Assembly: GCA_022484805.1 (NCBI GenBank)
Contig: JAKVKP010000001.1
Location: 124,001 to 188,000, forward strand
DNA: 64,000 bases
Source: Streptococcaceae bacterium
GTDB taxonomy: Bacteria > Bacillota > Bacilli > Lactobacillales > Streptococcaceae
Direction of reading: 5' to 3'
Part shown: positions 9,263 through 17,902 of the stretch, in pieces
Position numbering within the stretch: the stretch's first letter is position 1
Layout of the letters: each line of letters starts with the position of its first letter
The notes under the pieces: generated by a model
Told to the model about the DNA's origin: nothing
The model's database searches: none
Seen by the model: the letters and a program-made list of their open reading frames with translations, nothing else
Program-made: the position numbers and the translations under genes

Positions 9263-10624
9263 TCATTGATTCCAATTGGGTAAAAAATGCTCTGTCAAGA
9301 AAGCAGTATCATAATCACCAGCAATCACATTTGGATTTGCGATTAAATCTAATTGAAAATCAACATTCGTGATGATACCCTCAACTTCAAATTCTCCAAG
9401 GGCACGTTGCATTTTCATCAACGCTTCAAAACGATTTTTACCATGAACAATCACTTTAGCGACCATTGAATCATAGTAAGGTGGAATTGTATAGCCTTCA
9501 TACATTGCTGAATCCACTCTGACACCGACACCACCACTAGGTAAAAAGAGTGATTGAATCGTTCCTGGACTTGGTGCAAAATTAAATGCTGGATTTTCAG
9601 CATTAATCCGACATTCGATGGCATGACCACTGATTTGAACATCTTCTTGTGTCAATTCAAGTGGCTCGCCTGCCGCAATTTGAATTTGAGCCTTAACAAT
9701 ATCAACACCCGTCACAAATTCTGTAACAGGATGCTCCACCTGCACGCGTGTATTCATTTCCATAAAATAGAATTGACCACTTGCCTCATCTAGTAAAAAT
9801 TCAATTGTACCAGCATTTTGATAGCCAACGTGTTTAGCTGCCCGAACCGCAGCTTCACCAATCCTTGATCTAAGTGTTTGACCGATAGCAATGCTTGGTG
9901 CTTCCTCTAAAACCTTTTGATTATTACGCTGTAATGAGCAATCACGTTCACCAAGATGGATAACATGACCAAAGATATCTCCAAGAATCTGGACCTCAAT
10001 ATGACGAGCGGGATAAACCACCTTTTCAATATACATTGCGCCATTACCAAAGGCCGCTTTAGCTTCCTCACTCGCGTTCTCAAATTGTGAAGGTAATTCT
10101 TCCGGACTTTTAACCTTGCGAATACCTTTACCTCCACCACCTGCGGATGCCTTCAGCATTACTGGATAACCAATTTGATCAGCAAGCACTAACGCTTCAT
10201 CAGCCGTATAAACCTCTCCATCACTTCCGGGAATCACGGGTACGCCTGCTTCAATCATTTCTTTACGTGCATTAATTTTATCGCCCATCAAATCCATCAC
10301 TTCAGCGCTAGGTCCAATAAATGCGATATTCATTTCTTCACACATCCGAGCAAATTTCGAATTTTCGGATAAAAAACCAAAACCAGGATGAATCGCTTCA
10401 GCTTGTGTCACAATGGCAGCACTTAAAATTTGCTTCATATCTAAATACGATTCACTCGCCTTGGTGCCACCAATACAAACCGCTTCATCAGCAAGATAAA
10501 CATGAAGTGCTTCCCGATCTGCCTGTGAATAAACTGCAACCGTCTGAATACCTAATTCCCTTGCAGCACGGATAATGCGAACAGCAATTTCTCCTCGATT
10601 AGCGATTAATATTTTTTGAAACAT
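9263..10624 (-). CDS. accC: acetyl-CoA carboxylase, biotin carboxylase subunit
   Basis: A 453-residue ATP-grasp enzyme that carboxylates the biotin on AccB using bicarbonate and ATP. It begins with the biotin-carboxylase N-domain (KILIANRGEIAVRIIRAA). It has the glycine-rich ATP lid KASAGGGGKGIR (about 158-169), the catalytic block FMEMNTRVQVEHPVTE (about 287-302, with Glu and Arg ligands) and the C-terminal FAPSPG motif. The length is typical. The start ATG at 10624 has AAAGGAGAA upstream. Unusually, 525 non-coding bases separate it from the preceding fabZ. Confidence 0.97.
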   Translation of the reverse strand: MFQKILIANRGEIAVRIIRAARELGIQTVAVYSQADREALHVYLADEAVCIGGTKASESYLDMKQILSAAIVTQAEAIHPGFGFLSENSKFARMCEEMNIAFIGPSAEVMDLMGDKINARKEMIEAGVPVIPGSDGEVYTADEALVLADQIGYPVMLKASAGGGGKGIRKVKSPEELPSQFENASEEAKAAFGNGAMYIEKVVYPARHIEVQILGDIFGHVIHLGERDCSLQRNNQKVLEEAPSIAIGQTLRSRIGEAAVRAAKHVGYQNAGTIEFLLDEASGQFYFMEMNTRVQVEHPVTEFVTGVDIVKAQIQIAAGEPLELTQEDVQISGHAIECRINAENPAFNFAPSPGTIQSLFLPSGGVGVRVDSAMYEGYTIPPYYDSMVAKVIVHGKNRFEALMKMQRALGEFEVEGIITNVDFQLDLIANPNVIAGDYDTAFLTEHFLPNWNQ

Positions 10625-11149
10625 AAATTCTCCTTTAATTTGAGCAAAATATAAATAAATTTGGCAAGATTAACTCAAAACTCCCTATCTCGTATTTAAT
10701 GTTGTAATTCAGTAAACTCTTACGCCAAATAGCTACGAATAATAGGCGGTTCTTTTTCAAAAAATTCGAAATTTGAGATTTTCAAGCATACAACTGAATC
10801 CTTATCCAAACCTACTCATAATTTAGCTTTTTATTGCCTTGCAAAAATGAAGGATTTTGCGTCTTTTAGACAAAATAACTTTTTTACGTGGCAAGAAGAG
10901 AGTAAAAAGCCTTCAAGCAATTCGCATCTCAACGCCATAAATATGCCTGCTTTAGCTCTTAGTGAATTGTTACTTTAAAGACAGTAATAAGTCAACTTCT
11001 AACCGATAAAGCAATGCAAACTCAGTTCGTTATTCTATTACTGTCTAAGCCACTTTAGCAATTTCGTTTACACCGTTCAACTCATTTTACTAGACAAACA
11101 TCAGCGCATAGCTGATACTAATAATTGCTTTGACTAACTCTTAATTATT
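10625..11149 (-). other. 525-base non-coding gap inside the fab operon (fabZ-accC)
   Basis: No open frame of 60 or more codons was found on either strand, and I recognise no gene remnant. It holds an exact 11-base inverted repeat, AGACAGTAATA (10979-10989) and TATTACTGTCT (11036-11046), enclosing 46 bases. There is no clear intrinsic terminator, so the flanking genes may still be cotranscribed. The normal spacing between these genes is short. Confidence 0.6.
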
Positions 11150-11569
11150 TTAACCAATCATAAAGGTTAATTCTGCTTCTGCAACCTTTTTACCATCAAC
11201 ATAGGCAATTCCTTTACCTATACCTGCAATTTTCTTTACCTTAATAATTTCAACTTCTAGTTGCAAAGTATCACCTGGTACTACTTTTTGTCTAAATTTA
11301 GCTTTATCAATACCACCAAAATAAGCTGTCTTTCCTTTAAATTCATCCAACGAAAGTAATGCCACAGCACCTGCCTGTGCCAATGCTTCAATAATTAAAA
11401 CGCCAGGCATAACGGGCTCTTGTGGAAAGTGACCATTAAAAAATTCTTCATTTGCCGTCACATTTTTTCTTGCAATCACTTTCTGACCAGGCTCGATACT
11501 TTCAACTCGATCTAGTAATAAAAATGGATAACGATGTGGAATAATTGCTTTAATTTCATTAATATTCAT
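11150..11569 (-). CDS. fabZ: 3-hydroxyacyl-ACP dehydratase
   Basis: A 139-residue hot-dog-fold enzyme that dehydrates 3-hydroxyacyl-ACP in each elongation cycle. The FabZ active-site segment is intact: [11 protein letters not shown] (about 12-22), then [21 protein letters not shown] (about 45-65) with catalytic His and Glu. It is the only dehydratase in the window. No FabM isomerase gene lies near fabT, where streptococci carry it, so in this organism unsaturated chains must come from an isomerase elsewhere or from a bifunctional dehydratase. It follows accB by about 95 bases. Confidence 0.95.
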   Translation of the reverse strand: MNINEIKAIIPHRYPFLLLDRVESIEPGQKVIARKNVTANEEFFNGHFPQEPVMPGVLIIEALAQAGAVALLSLDEFKGKTAYFGGIDKAKFRQKVVPGDTLQLEVEIIKVKKIAGIGKGIAYVDGKKVAEAELTFMIG

Positions 11570-11663
11570 TACAACCTCTTTTCAATGTAAAATGCAAAAT
11601 GAGCTAATCGCAGTAGAAAAATACCTTATAGCCAATGCTCTTCACCGTGCATTGTAAATTATA

Positions 11664-12152
11664 CTATTTGATTTTAAATAAAGCTTGTCCAAACTCAACA
11701 ACTGTTTCAGCGTCAACAAGCACCTCAGTAATTACACCAGATTTATCAGCTGGAATTTCATTCATTACTTTCATTGCTTCCACAATACAAAGCGTATCAC
11801 CTTTATTAACTTGACTACCAACTTCAACAAATTTTGCCTTATCTGGTGCTGGTTGAAGATAAACCACGCCAACTAGTGGACTGGTTACCAATTCCCCCTC
11901 TGTTTCAGCCTCCGACGCCACAATCGTTTCTGCAATCGCAACTTCAGTCACCGCGTTTACCGCTGGCTGTTCAGTCATTTTTTGATTATTTGCCGAGCTC
12001 ACAGCTTTTGGCTGATTTGAGTGAACTGCTTCAGCATTAACCAATTCATTTTTACTTAATACTAATTCAAAGTCCCCTTGTTTTAAATGGATTTCTTTAA
12101 TTGAAGATTGATCAATCTTATCAATAATTTTATTTATTTCAGAAAAATTCAA
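11664..12152 (-). CDS. accB: biotin carboxyl carrier protein of acetyl-CoA carboxylase
   Basis: A 162-residue carrier. It has an N-terminal region (NFSEINKIIDKIDQSSIKEI), an Ala/Val/Glu-rich flexible linker (about 48-95) and a C-terminal biotinyl domain with the biotin lysine in EAMKVMNE (about 127-134). I choose the TTG at 12152 as start because GGGAGG (12166-12161) sits 8 bases before it. The in-frame ATG codons upstream (12179, 12176) precede and include the ribosome site, and would add residues that do not look like AccB. About 280 non-coding bases separate it from fabF. Confidence 0.93.
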   Translation of the reverse strand: MNFSEINKIIDKIDQSSIKEIHLKQGDFELVLSKNELVNAEAVHSNQPKAVSSANNQKMTEQPAVNAVTEVAIAETIVASEAETEGELVTSPLVGVVYLQPAPDKAKFVEVGSQVNKGDTLCIVEAMKVMNEIPADKSGVITEVLVDAETVVEFGQALFKIK

Positions 12153-12433
12153 GAATAAAACCTCCCTATTATTCATCATAAAATATTCATTGCATCACAT
12201 AATTAATAGCCATAAAAACAGATAAATACTTTATCCACCAGCTATCAACTGAATATTTATGATTTGTCAATGAGCTTCATACGCTAGCAGAAATTGCCAT
12301 AGTTCAAATAATTCGTACCAAAATACAGCACTAAAAATATGCCCCGCTAATGTCAATGCGCCAAAATAGCCGTTTCAATTGCTTAGCTATATTTTTAATT
12401 AATTAAATTTTTTCAGCAAGCGTATTCCACAGC

Positions 12434-13663
12434 TTAATCAGTCCAACGTTTTAATGCAATAACAGCATTGTGACCACCAAAACCAAAGGTATTTGAAATT
12501 GCATAATCAAAGTGAGCCACCTGACCTTCTCCGAAAATAACATTTGCTTCAATATCTTCGCCTAATTCAGTTGTGCCTGCAGTTACTGGAATAAAATCAT
12601 TGCGAATTGCTTCTAAGGTAGCAATTGCTTCAACACCACCAGCACCACCTAATAAATGGCCAGTCATCGATTTAGTTGAAGAAACCGGTGTTTTCTTACC
12701 AAACAATTCAACAATTGCCTGACTTTCACCTTTTTCGTTCGCCTGCGTACTTGTACCATGCGCATTAATATAACCAACCTGCTCCGGTTCAATACCAGCC
12801 TCTTCAAGAGCTAAAGCCATTGCCTTTTTCGCACCACTGCCATCTGGTCGAGGTGACGTCATATGATACGCGTCACAATTTGAACCATAGCCAACAACTT
12901 CACCCAAGATATTTGCACCGCGTTGCGTTGCATGCTCTAGACTTTCTAGAACAAGAATTCCAGCACCTTCGCCCATAACAAAGCCATTTCTGTCCTTATC
13001 AAAGGGAATGGATGCACGTGCAGGATCCTCTGTTGTTGATAGAGCCGTTAACGAATTAAAGCCGGCAATACCGATTTCAGTAATTGAAGCTTCAGCACCA
13101 CCTGCTAAAATAACATCTGAATAGCCATGCTTAATATTTCTAAATGCTTCACCAATTGAATTCGTTGCTGATGCACAAGCAGTCGTCACACAGGTACAAA
13201 TACCTTCTGCGCCAACACGCATTGCAATATTACCCGCAGCCATATTCACAATTGACATTGGTACAAATAACGGTTGAACACGGCGTGGTCCCTTAGTTAC
13301 TAAGCGCCCTACTTGATCTTGGATCGTTTGCAAGCCGCCGATACCTGAGCCGACAATCACACCGAAGCGTTCTTTATTAACTGTATCTGTATCGATGCCG
13401 CTCATTGCCAATGCATCAAGCGCTGCATAGATTCCAAATAATGAAAATAAATCCATTCGCTTTGCATCTTTCTTTTGAAAATATTTATCAAAAGGAAAAT
13501 CCTTGACTTCTGCAGCATTGTTTACACCAAAATCAGCTGTATCAAATTTTGTAATCTGAGCAATTCCTGATTCCCCAGTTTTTAATGAATTCCAAAATGT
13601 TTCTGGCGTATTCCCAATTGGTGATGCCACGCCGTAACCTGTAATTACTACACGATTTGTCAT
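12434..13663 (-). CDS. fabF: 3-oxoacyl-ACP synthase II (beta-ketoacyl-ACP synthase)
   Basis: A 409-residue thiolase-fold condensing enzyme that elongates acyl-ACP with malonyl-ACP. The Cys-His-His triad is visible: CVTTACASATNS (nucleophile Cys about 163), NAHGTSTQAN (His about 302) and TGHLLGGAGGVEA (His about 337). The glycine-rich C-terminal loop NTFGFGGHNA is intact. The start ATG at 13663 has GGAAAG upstream. It lies about 150 bases downstream of fabG, in a spacer with short repeated words, and about 280 bases before accB. Confidence 0.97.
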   Translation of the reverse strand: MTNRVVITGYGVASPIGNTPETFWNSLKTGESGIAQITKFDTADFGVNNAAEVKDFPFDKYFQKKDAKRMDLFSLFGIYAALDALAMSGIDTDTVNKERFGVIVGSGIGGLQTIQDQVGRLVTKGPRRVQPLFVPMSIVNMAAGNIAMRVGAEGICTCVTTACASATNSIGEAFRNIKHGYSDVILAGGAEASITEIGIAGFNSLTALSTTEDPARASIPFDKDRNGFVMGEGAGILVLESLEHATQRGANILGEVVGYGSNCDAYHMTSPRPDGSGAKKAMALALEEAGIEPEQVGYINAHGTSTQANEKGESQAIVELFGKKTPVSSTKSMTGHLLGGAGGVEAIATLEAIRNDFIPVTAGTTELGEDIEANVIFGEGQVAHFDYAISNTFGFGGHNAVIALKRWTD

Positions 13664-13764
13664 TTTAATTCCTTTCCATCTCTTATCAATTCCCTAAAAA
13701 ATAATTATAGCCATTCCAAGAAAAAAAAGCTAAAGTTAAAAAAGTTATCCAAAATTAACCACTA

Positions 13765-13824
13765 TTAATTGCTAACTGTTCATTGTTAGTTGTTAATTAT
13801 TCACTGTTAATTGTTAACTATTCA
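13765..13824. repeat. short direct repeat across the fabG stop and fabF leader
   Basis: TTAATTGCTAACTGTTCA (13765-13782) recurs as TTAATTGTTAACTATTCA (13807-13824), with two mismatches and a partial third copy between them. The right copy overlaps the fabG stop codon, so the array looks like a local duplication of the end of fabG. Confidence 0.6.
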
Positions 13825-14551
13825 TAGTCATCCCGCCATCAATTGCAATGACTTGACCTGTTAAATACTCCTGCTCTGCCAAAAATAATGCAATACCGGC
13901 AACTTCTTCAACCGTACCAAAACGCTTCATTGGAATTTGAGCAACGGAAGCTGTCTTAACCTTTTCTGGTAAAACCTCAGTCATTTCCGTTTCAATAAAA
14001 CCGGGTGCAATGGCATTCACTCGAATATTTCGACCAGCTACTTCTCTAGCAACCGACTTGGTAAAGCCAATTACACCAGCCTTACTTGCCGCATAGTTTG
14101 CCTGACCAATATTACCAACTAAGCCAACAACTGAACTTAAATTAATAATTGCGCCTTGACGTTGCTTACTCATCGTTTTAATAACCTGTTGCGTCATATT
14201 AAAAGTACCCGTCAGATTAATTTTTAATACCTTTTCAAAGTCATCAGCAGTCATTTTTAGCATCAATTTGTCTGCAGTAATCCCTGCATTATTGACTAAA
14301 ATATCCACTGAACCTAAAGCTTCAGTTGCTTCTGCTAGCATTGTCGTACAAGAAGCAAAATCTGAAATATCACCAGTGACAGGCACTGCTTTCACCCCTA
14401 AATCAGTAAATTCCTGAATTAATTCAGGGTTAATTGCTGTTCGACCGTTAATTACCACATTGGCGCCACGTTTGGCAAAAGCCAAGGCAATCGCTTTACC
14501 AATTCCACGAGTTGAACCAGTTACAAAAACATTTTTCCCAGTTAAATCCAT
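13814..14551 (-). CDS. fabG: 3-oxoacyl-ACP reductase
   Basis: A 245-residue short-chain dehydrogenase that reduces 3-oxoacyl-ACP with NADPH. The cofactor motif TGSTRGIGKAIA (about 11-22) and NNAGIT (about 87-92) are present. The Ser-Tyr-Lys catalytic set is in NLSSVVG (about 137-143) and YAASKAG (about 153-159). The length is typical. The start lies one base after the fabD stop, so the two are almost certainly translationally coupled. Its C-terminal codons are part of a small repeat that extends into the fabF leader. Confidence 0.97.
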   Translation of the reverse strand: MDLTGKNVFVTGSTRGIGKAIALAFAKRGANVVINGRTAINPELIQEFTDLGVKAVPVTGDISDFASCTTMLAEATEALGSVDILVNNAGITADKLMLKMTADDFEKVLKINLTGTFNMTQQVIKTMSKQRQGAIINLSSVVGLVGNIGQANYAASKAGVIGFTKSVAREVAGRNIRVNAIAPGFIETEMTEVLPEKVKTASVAQIPMKRFGTVEEVAGIALFLAEQEYLTGQVIAIDGGMTMNS

Positions 14552-15481
14552 CTATTTTTCTCCTATGTCCAATAATGTATTTAGTGTTTCAATATTTTCA
14601 ACCCGATAAGTTGTTTGTGATTTGTCAATTTTTTTCATAAAGCCTGTCAAAGTCTTACCAGGACCGATTTCAATAAAGGTATCAAATCCTTTGATTATCA
14701 AAGTATTAATTGATTCGAAAAAGCGAACTGGTGTCATTACTTGGCGAGTTAACAAGGTTGGAATGTCTTCCAATTCAAAAAATTGAGCTGTTGTGTTACT
14801 AACAACTGGTATTTGTAAAGGTTTAAATTCGACCAGATTAAGTGCCATAGCTAATTTTTCCGATGCTGGCTGTAAAAGTGCTGTATGGAAAGGACCAGAT
14901 ACATTTAGCTCAATCAGACGTTTGCTGCCAGCCGCTTTTAAAAGCTCATCTGCATAATCAACCGCTTGTGCTTCACCACCAATAACCACCTGTTGCGGCG
15001 TATTATAATTTGCGGGTGATACAATGCCTTTCTCACTAGCCTGAGCGCAAGCTGCTTCGATTGTCTCTATCGGTGTATTCATTACCGCGACCATTTTACC
15101 AGTACCTGTTGGTGCCGCCTCAGACATATATTGCCCACGTTTGGCAATTAAAGCAACAGCAGCCTGAAAATCAATCGCACCGGCAATCACTAAAGCCGCA
15201 TACTCACCAAGCGATAAGCCAAGTGCTGCCTCAGGTTGAATCCCCTGATCAATTAATAGACGAGCAATCGCAACATCTACCGTTAGAATAGCGGGTTGTG
15301 TATATTGCGTTTCATTTAATTTTGAGTTTTCAGAGAAAATTAAATCCTCTAATTCATAGCCGAGTACTTGATTTGCCTCAGCAAACGTTTCTCGGATAAT
15401 CGGAAAATGTTCATATAAATCTTTTGCCATATCAGGATATTGTGCACCTTGACCAGCAAACATAAAAACAGTCTTACCCAT
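14552..15481 (-). CDS. fabD: malonyl-CoA:ACP transacylase
   Basis: A 309-residue acyltransferase that loads malonate onto ACP. FMFAGQGAQYPDM (about 6-18) opens the fold. The nucleophile serine is in GLSLGEYAAL (about 88-97), the substrate-binding Arg in IAKRGQYM, and the catalytic His in SGPFHTALL (about 195-203). The start has GGAGG upstream. It lies 27 bases after fabK and abuts fabG, in the conserved fabK-fabD-fabG-fabF order of streptococci and lactococci. Confidence 0.97.
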   Translation of the reverse strand: MGKTVFMFAGQGAQYPDMAKDLYEHFPIIRETFAEANQVLGYELEDLIFSENSKLNETQYTQPAILTVDVAIARLLIDQGIQPEAALGLSLGEYAALVIAGAIDFQAAVALIAKRGQYMSEAAPTGTGKMVAVMNTPIETIEAACAQASEKGIVSPANYNTPQQVVIGGEAQAVDYADELLKAAGSKRLIELNVSGPFHTALLQPASEKLAMALNLVEFKPLQIPVVSNTTAQFFELEDIPTLLTRQVMTPVRFFESINTLIIKGFDTFIEIGPGKTLTGFMKKIDKSQTTYRVENIETLNTLLDIGEK

Positions 15482-15508
15482 TATACCTCCTCACAAGTAT
15501 TTTTTACA

Positions 15509-16465
15509 TTAATCCTCGAAGCGATGCGCTGCTTTTAAGGTTGCTTGAAAGCCTGAATAAATATCTTCGATAATTTCTGAGACAGTTTCTTCCTTTTGCA
15601 CCAAACCAGCAATTTGTCCTGACATTACCGAGCCATTATCCATATCACCTTCAACGACGGCAGCATGTAAAGCACCGCGTCCTAATTCATCAAAAATCGT
15701 TAAATCTGGATTTTCAACTCTTAAGGCTGCAATTTCTGCCTTTTCAAAATCACGCGTCAATTTATTTTTTAAAGCACGTACGGGATGACCAAAGTGAACA
15801 CTAGAAATAACCGTATCAATATCACGCGCTTTAATCACTTTATCTTTATAGTTTTGGTGGACGTTAGTTTCTTTAGCAACTACGAAACGTGTACCGACTT
15901 GGACAGCTTCTGCACCAAGCATGAACGCTGCTGCCATCCCCCGACCGTCGCCGACACCGCCAGCTCCAATTACTGGAATTTCAACTGCATCAACAATTTG
16001 AGGTAGTCCAGCCATCGTCGTTGTTTTACCGACATGACCGCCAGCTTCCATCCCCTCAAACACCACGGCATCGGCACCAATTCGTTCCATTTTTTTTGCA
16101 ATTGCAACGGAAGCAACTACTGGGATTACTTTGATTCCGGCAGCCTTAAAACGTGGCATATGCTTCGTAGGATTACCTGCACCAGTTGTAATGACTTTAA
16201 CGCCTTCTTCGATTACAGCGTCTACAATATCGTCTGCAAACGGTGAGAGTAACATAATATTGACAGCAAATGGCTTATCTGTAATTTTTTTAACATTTCT
16301 AATTTGTTCAACAACAACTTCTTTTGGCGCATTACCGCCAGCAATAATCCCTAATCCACCTGCATTACTGACCGCTCCTGCCAAATCAGCATCGGCAATC
16401 CAAGCCATCGCACCTTGAAAAATAGGGTATTTAATCTCTAATAATTCCGTTACTCGATTTTTCAT
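15509..16465 (-). CDS. fabK: enoyl-ACP reductase II (FMN-dependent)
   Basis: A 318-residue flavoprotein of the nitronate-monooxygenase fold that carries out the last reduction in fatty acid elongation using NAD(P)H and FMN. Seen: YPIFQGAMAWIADADLAGAVSNAGGLGI (start of the barrel; core QGAMAWI), AGGHVGKTT (the conserved His near residue 145) and GGVGDGRGMAAAFMLGAEAVQVGTRF (core GAEAVQVGTRF, phosphate site). The length matches the pneumococcal enzyme. FabK enzymes resist triclosan, which is a family property. A strong terminator lies between acpP and fabK, yet no FabT box or clear promoter was found between them. Confidence 0.94.
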   Translation of the reverse strand: MKNRVTELLEIKYPIFQGAMAWIADADLAGAVSNAGGLGIIAGGNAPKEVVVEQIRNVKKITDKPFAVNIMLLSPFADDIVDAVIEEGVKVITTGAGNPTKHMPRFKAAGIKVIPVVASVAIAKKMERIGADAVVFEGMEAGGHVGKTTTMAGLPQIVDAVEIPVIGAGGVGDGRGMAAAFMLGAEAVQVGTRFVVAKETNVHQNYKDKVIKARDIDTVISSVHFGHPVRALKNKLTRDFEKAEIAALRVENPDLTIFDELGRGALHAAVVEGDMDNGSVMSGQIAGLVQKEETVSEIIEDIYSGFQATLKAAHRFED

Positions 16466-16510
16466 CTTTCAGTTCACATTCCTTTTTAAATTAATTGGAG
16501 TTTGTAAAAA

Positions 16511-16543
16511 ATTATGGAAATAGAACAATTCTATTTCCATAAT
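16511..16543 (-). terminator. strong intrinsic terminator after acpP
   Basis: A perfect 15-bp stem, ATTATGGAAATAGAA against TTCTATTTCCATAAT, with a 3-base loop. The minus strand continues TTTTTTAC. It ends fabT-fabH-acpP transcripts about 50 bases past the acpP stop, with only partial read-through expected into fabK. Confidence 0.9.
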
Positions 16544-16593
16544 CACATAAATTGTTTTGATGATAGTGAAGAACACCGCCATCAATATACGAC

Positions 16594-16818
16594 TTAGGCT
16601 AATTTAGCTTCTACAAATTTCACTAAATCTTCAACAGTATTTAAGCCTTCTTCAGACTCAATTTGAACATCGAATTCATCTTCGATTTCATTAATAATTT
16701 GGAATAAATCCAAAGAATCTGCTTCTAAATCTTCAAAAGAAGTTTTTAAAGTCACTTCTTCTTTTTCTTTACCTAATTCTTCAACGATAATATCTTGCAC
16801 CTTGTCAAAAACTGCCAT
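16594..16818 (-). CDS. acpP: acyl carrier protein
   Basis: A 74-residue, strongly acidic helical carrier. The phosphopantetheine-attachment serine is in the motif EADSLDLFQ (Ser about residue 36; DSL is the universal signature), which is the target of AcpS encoded at 61641. The start ATG at 16818 has a GGAGG ribosome site. The gene lies between fabH and a very strong terminator, an arrangement that lets this highly needed carrier be made in excess over the downstream enzymes. A perfect 20-base palindrome sits about 70 bases before its start. Confidence 0.96.
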   Translation of the reverse strand: MAVFDKVQDIIVEELGKEKEEVTLKTSFEDLEADSLDLFQIINEIEDEFDVQIESEEGLNTVEDLVKFVEAKLA

Positions 16819-16886
16819 TTATATGTCCTCCAAAAATATAAATTAATCCCGATTTCAAGACGAAACCTCGATAAGGTAAATAATTT

Positions 16887-16906
16887 AAACCTAGTATACT
16901 AGGTTT
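16887..16906. promoter_or_regulatory. 20-base perfect palindrome upstream of acpP
   Basis: AAACCTAGTATACTAGGTTT is its own reverse complement. It contains TATACT on both strands and has no T-run on the minus strand, so a plain terminator is unlikely. It could be an operator, a processing hairpin or a -10 element. It does not match the FabT box. Confidence 0.5.
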
Positions 16907-16927
16907 TCGGCCTAATTAAAACTAATA

Positions 16928-17902
16928 TTATAACTTAATAATCAAACTGCCCCATGTTAATCCGCCACCAAAACCAGTCATCAGAACGGTTTGACCACTA
17001 CCAAAGCTTAATGTTCCACTTTCAATAGCCTCGGATAAAAGAATTGGGATTGATGCTGCTGAAGTATTGCCATAGTGCTCTAAGTTTACAAGAAATTTAT
17101 CTCGATCTACTTTCAATTTTTTCGGCCATTTATCAATAATTCGGATATTAGCCTGATGTGGTAAATAGTAGTCAATTTCGTTTGGCTCGATTCCTGCCAA
17201 CTCAAGTGTTGCTAAGATGTTCTGGGGTACCTCACGAACAGCAAAATCAAATACCGAACGACCATCCATCAATAATTTTTCATTGTGTTCAAATTTTTTT
17301 GAATACGGCGATTTTGGATAAAAAGATTTTGAAGCAAGTGCTGTCCCTTTAATGCCATCAGCCTGTAACTTCTCAGCTAAAAAATGTTGACTCGTCGCTG
17401 CTTCTAATAAAACACCACCTGCACCATCACCAAATAGAACAGCTGTCGAACGATCATTCCAATCTAATGTTTTACTGTGCGTCTCTGCACCAATAATGAT
17501 ACCTCTTTGATAACGACCACTTGCAATCAATTTTTCACCAAGTGACAGTGCATAAACAAAGCCTGAACAAGCTGCCTGCATATCAAAAGCAAAAGCGTTA
17601 ACCAAACCTGTTTTCCCTTGAGTAATCGTAGCCGTAGTCGGCATTAATGAATCTGGAGAGATGGTTGCGACAATTAAAAAATCAATTGATTCCGGTGAAT
17701 AATTTGATTTTTCCAAAAGTGATTTTACAATTTTAATACATAAATCTGAAGTATTTTCATCATAGGTAATATGACGTGATTTAATACCAGTTCTAGATGA
17801 AATCCATTCATCATTCGTATCCATAATTTCCGCTAAATCATCATTCGTGATCACTTGTGACGGCGCATAATGCGCTACTTCTGTCATCTTTGCAAATTTC
17901 AT
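16928..17902 (-). CDS. fabH: 3-oxoacyl-ACP synthase III (initiating condensing enzyme)
   Basis: A 324-residue enzyme that condenses acetyl-CoA with malonyl-ACP to start each chain. The Cys-His-Asn triad is readable: MQAACSGFVYAL (Cys about 112), LPHQANIRII (His about 248) and LEHYGNTSAASIP (Asn about 278). The N-terminal DEWISSRTGIKSRH is the CoA-contacting segment. The start codon immediately follows the fabT stop, so the repressor and this enzyme are cotranscribed and autoregulated together. There is a 109-base gap to acpP. Confidence 0.97.
   Translation of the reverse strand: MKFAKMTEVAHYAPSQVITNDDLAEIMDTNDEWISSRTGIKSRHITYDENTSDLCIKIVKSLLEKSNYSPESIDFLIVATISPDSLMPTTATITQGKTGLVNAFAFDMQAACSGFVYALSLGEKLIASGRYQRGIIIGAETHSKTLDWNDRSTAVLFGDGAGGVLLEAATSQHFLAEKLQADGIKGTALASKSFYPKSPYSKKFEHNEKLLMDGRSVFDFAVREVPQNILATLELAGIEPNEIDYYLPHQANIRIIDKWPKKLKVDRDKFLVNLEHYGNTSAASIPILLSEAIESGTLSFGSGQTVLMTGFGGGLTWGSLIIKL

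Noticed and set aside
10321-10575. 84-codon plus-strand frame inside accC
   Set aside because: Antisense shadow of accC with no initiation signals.
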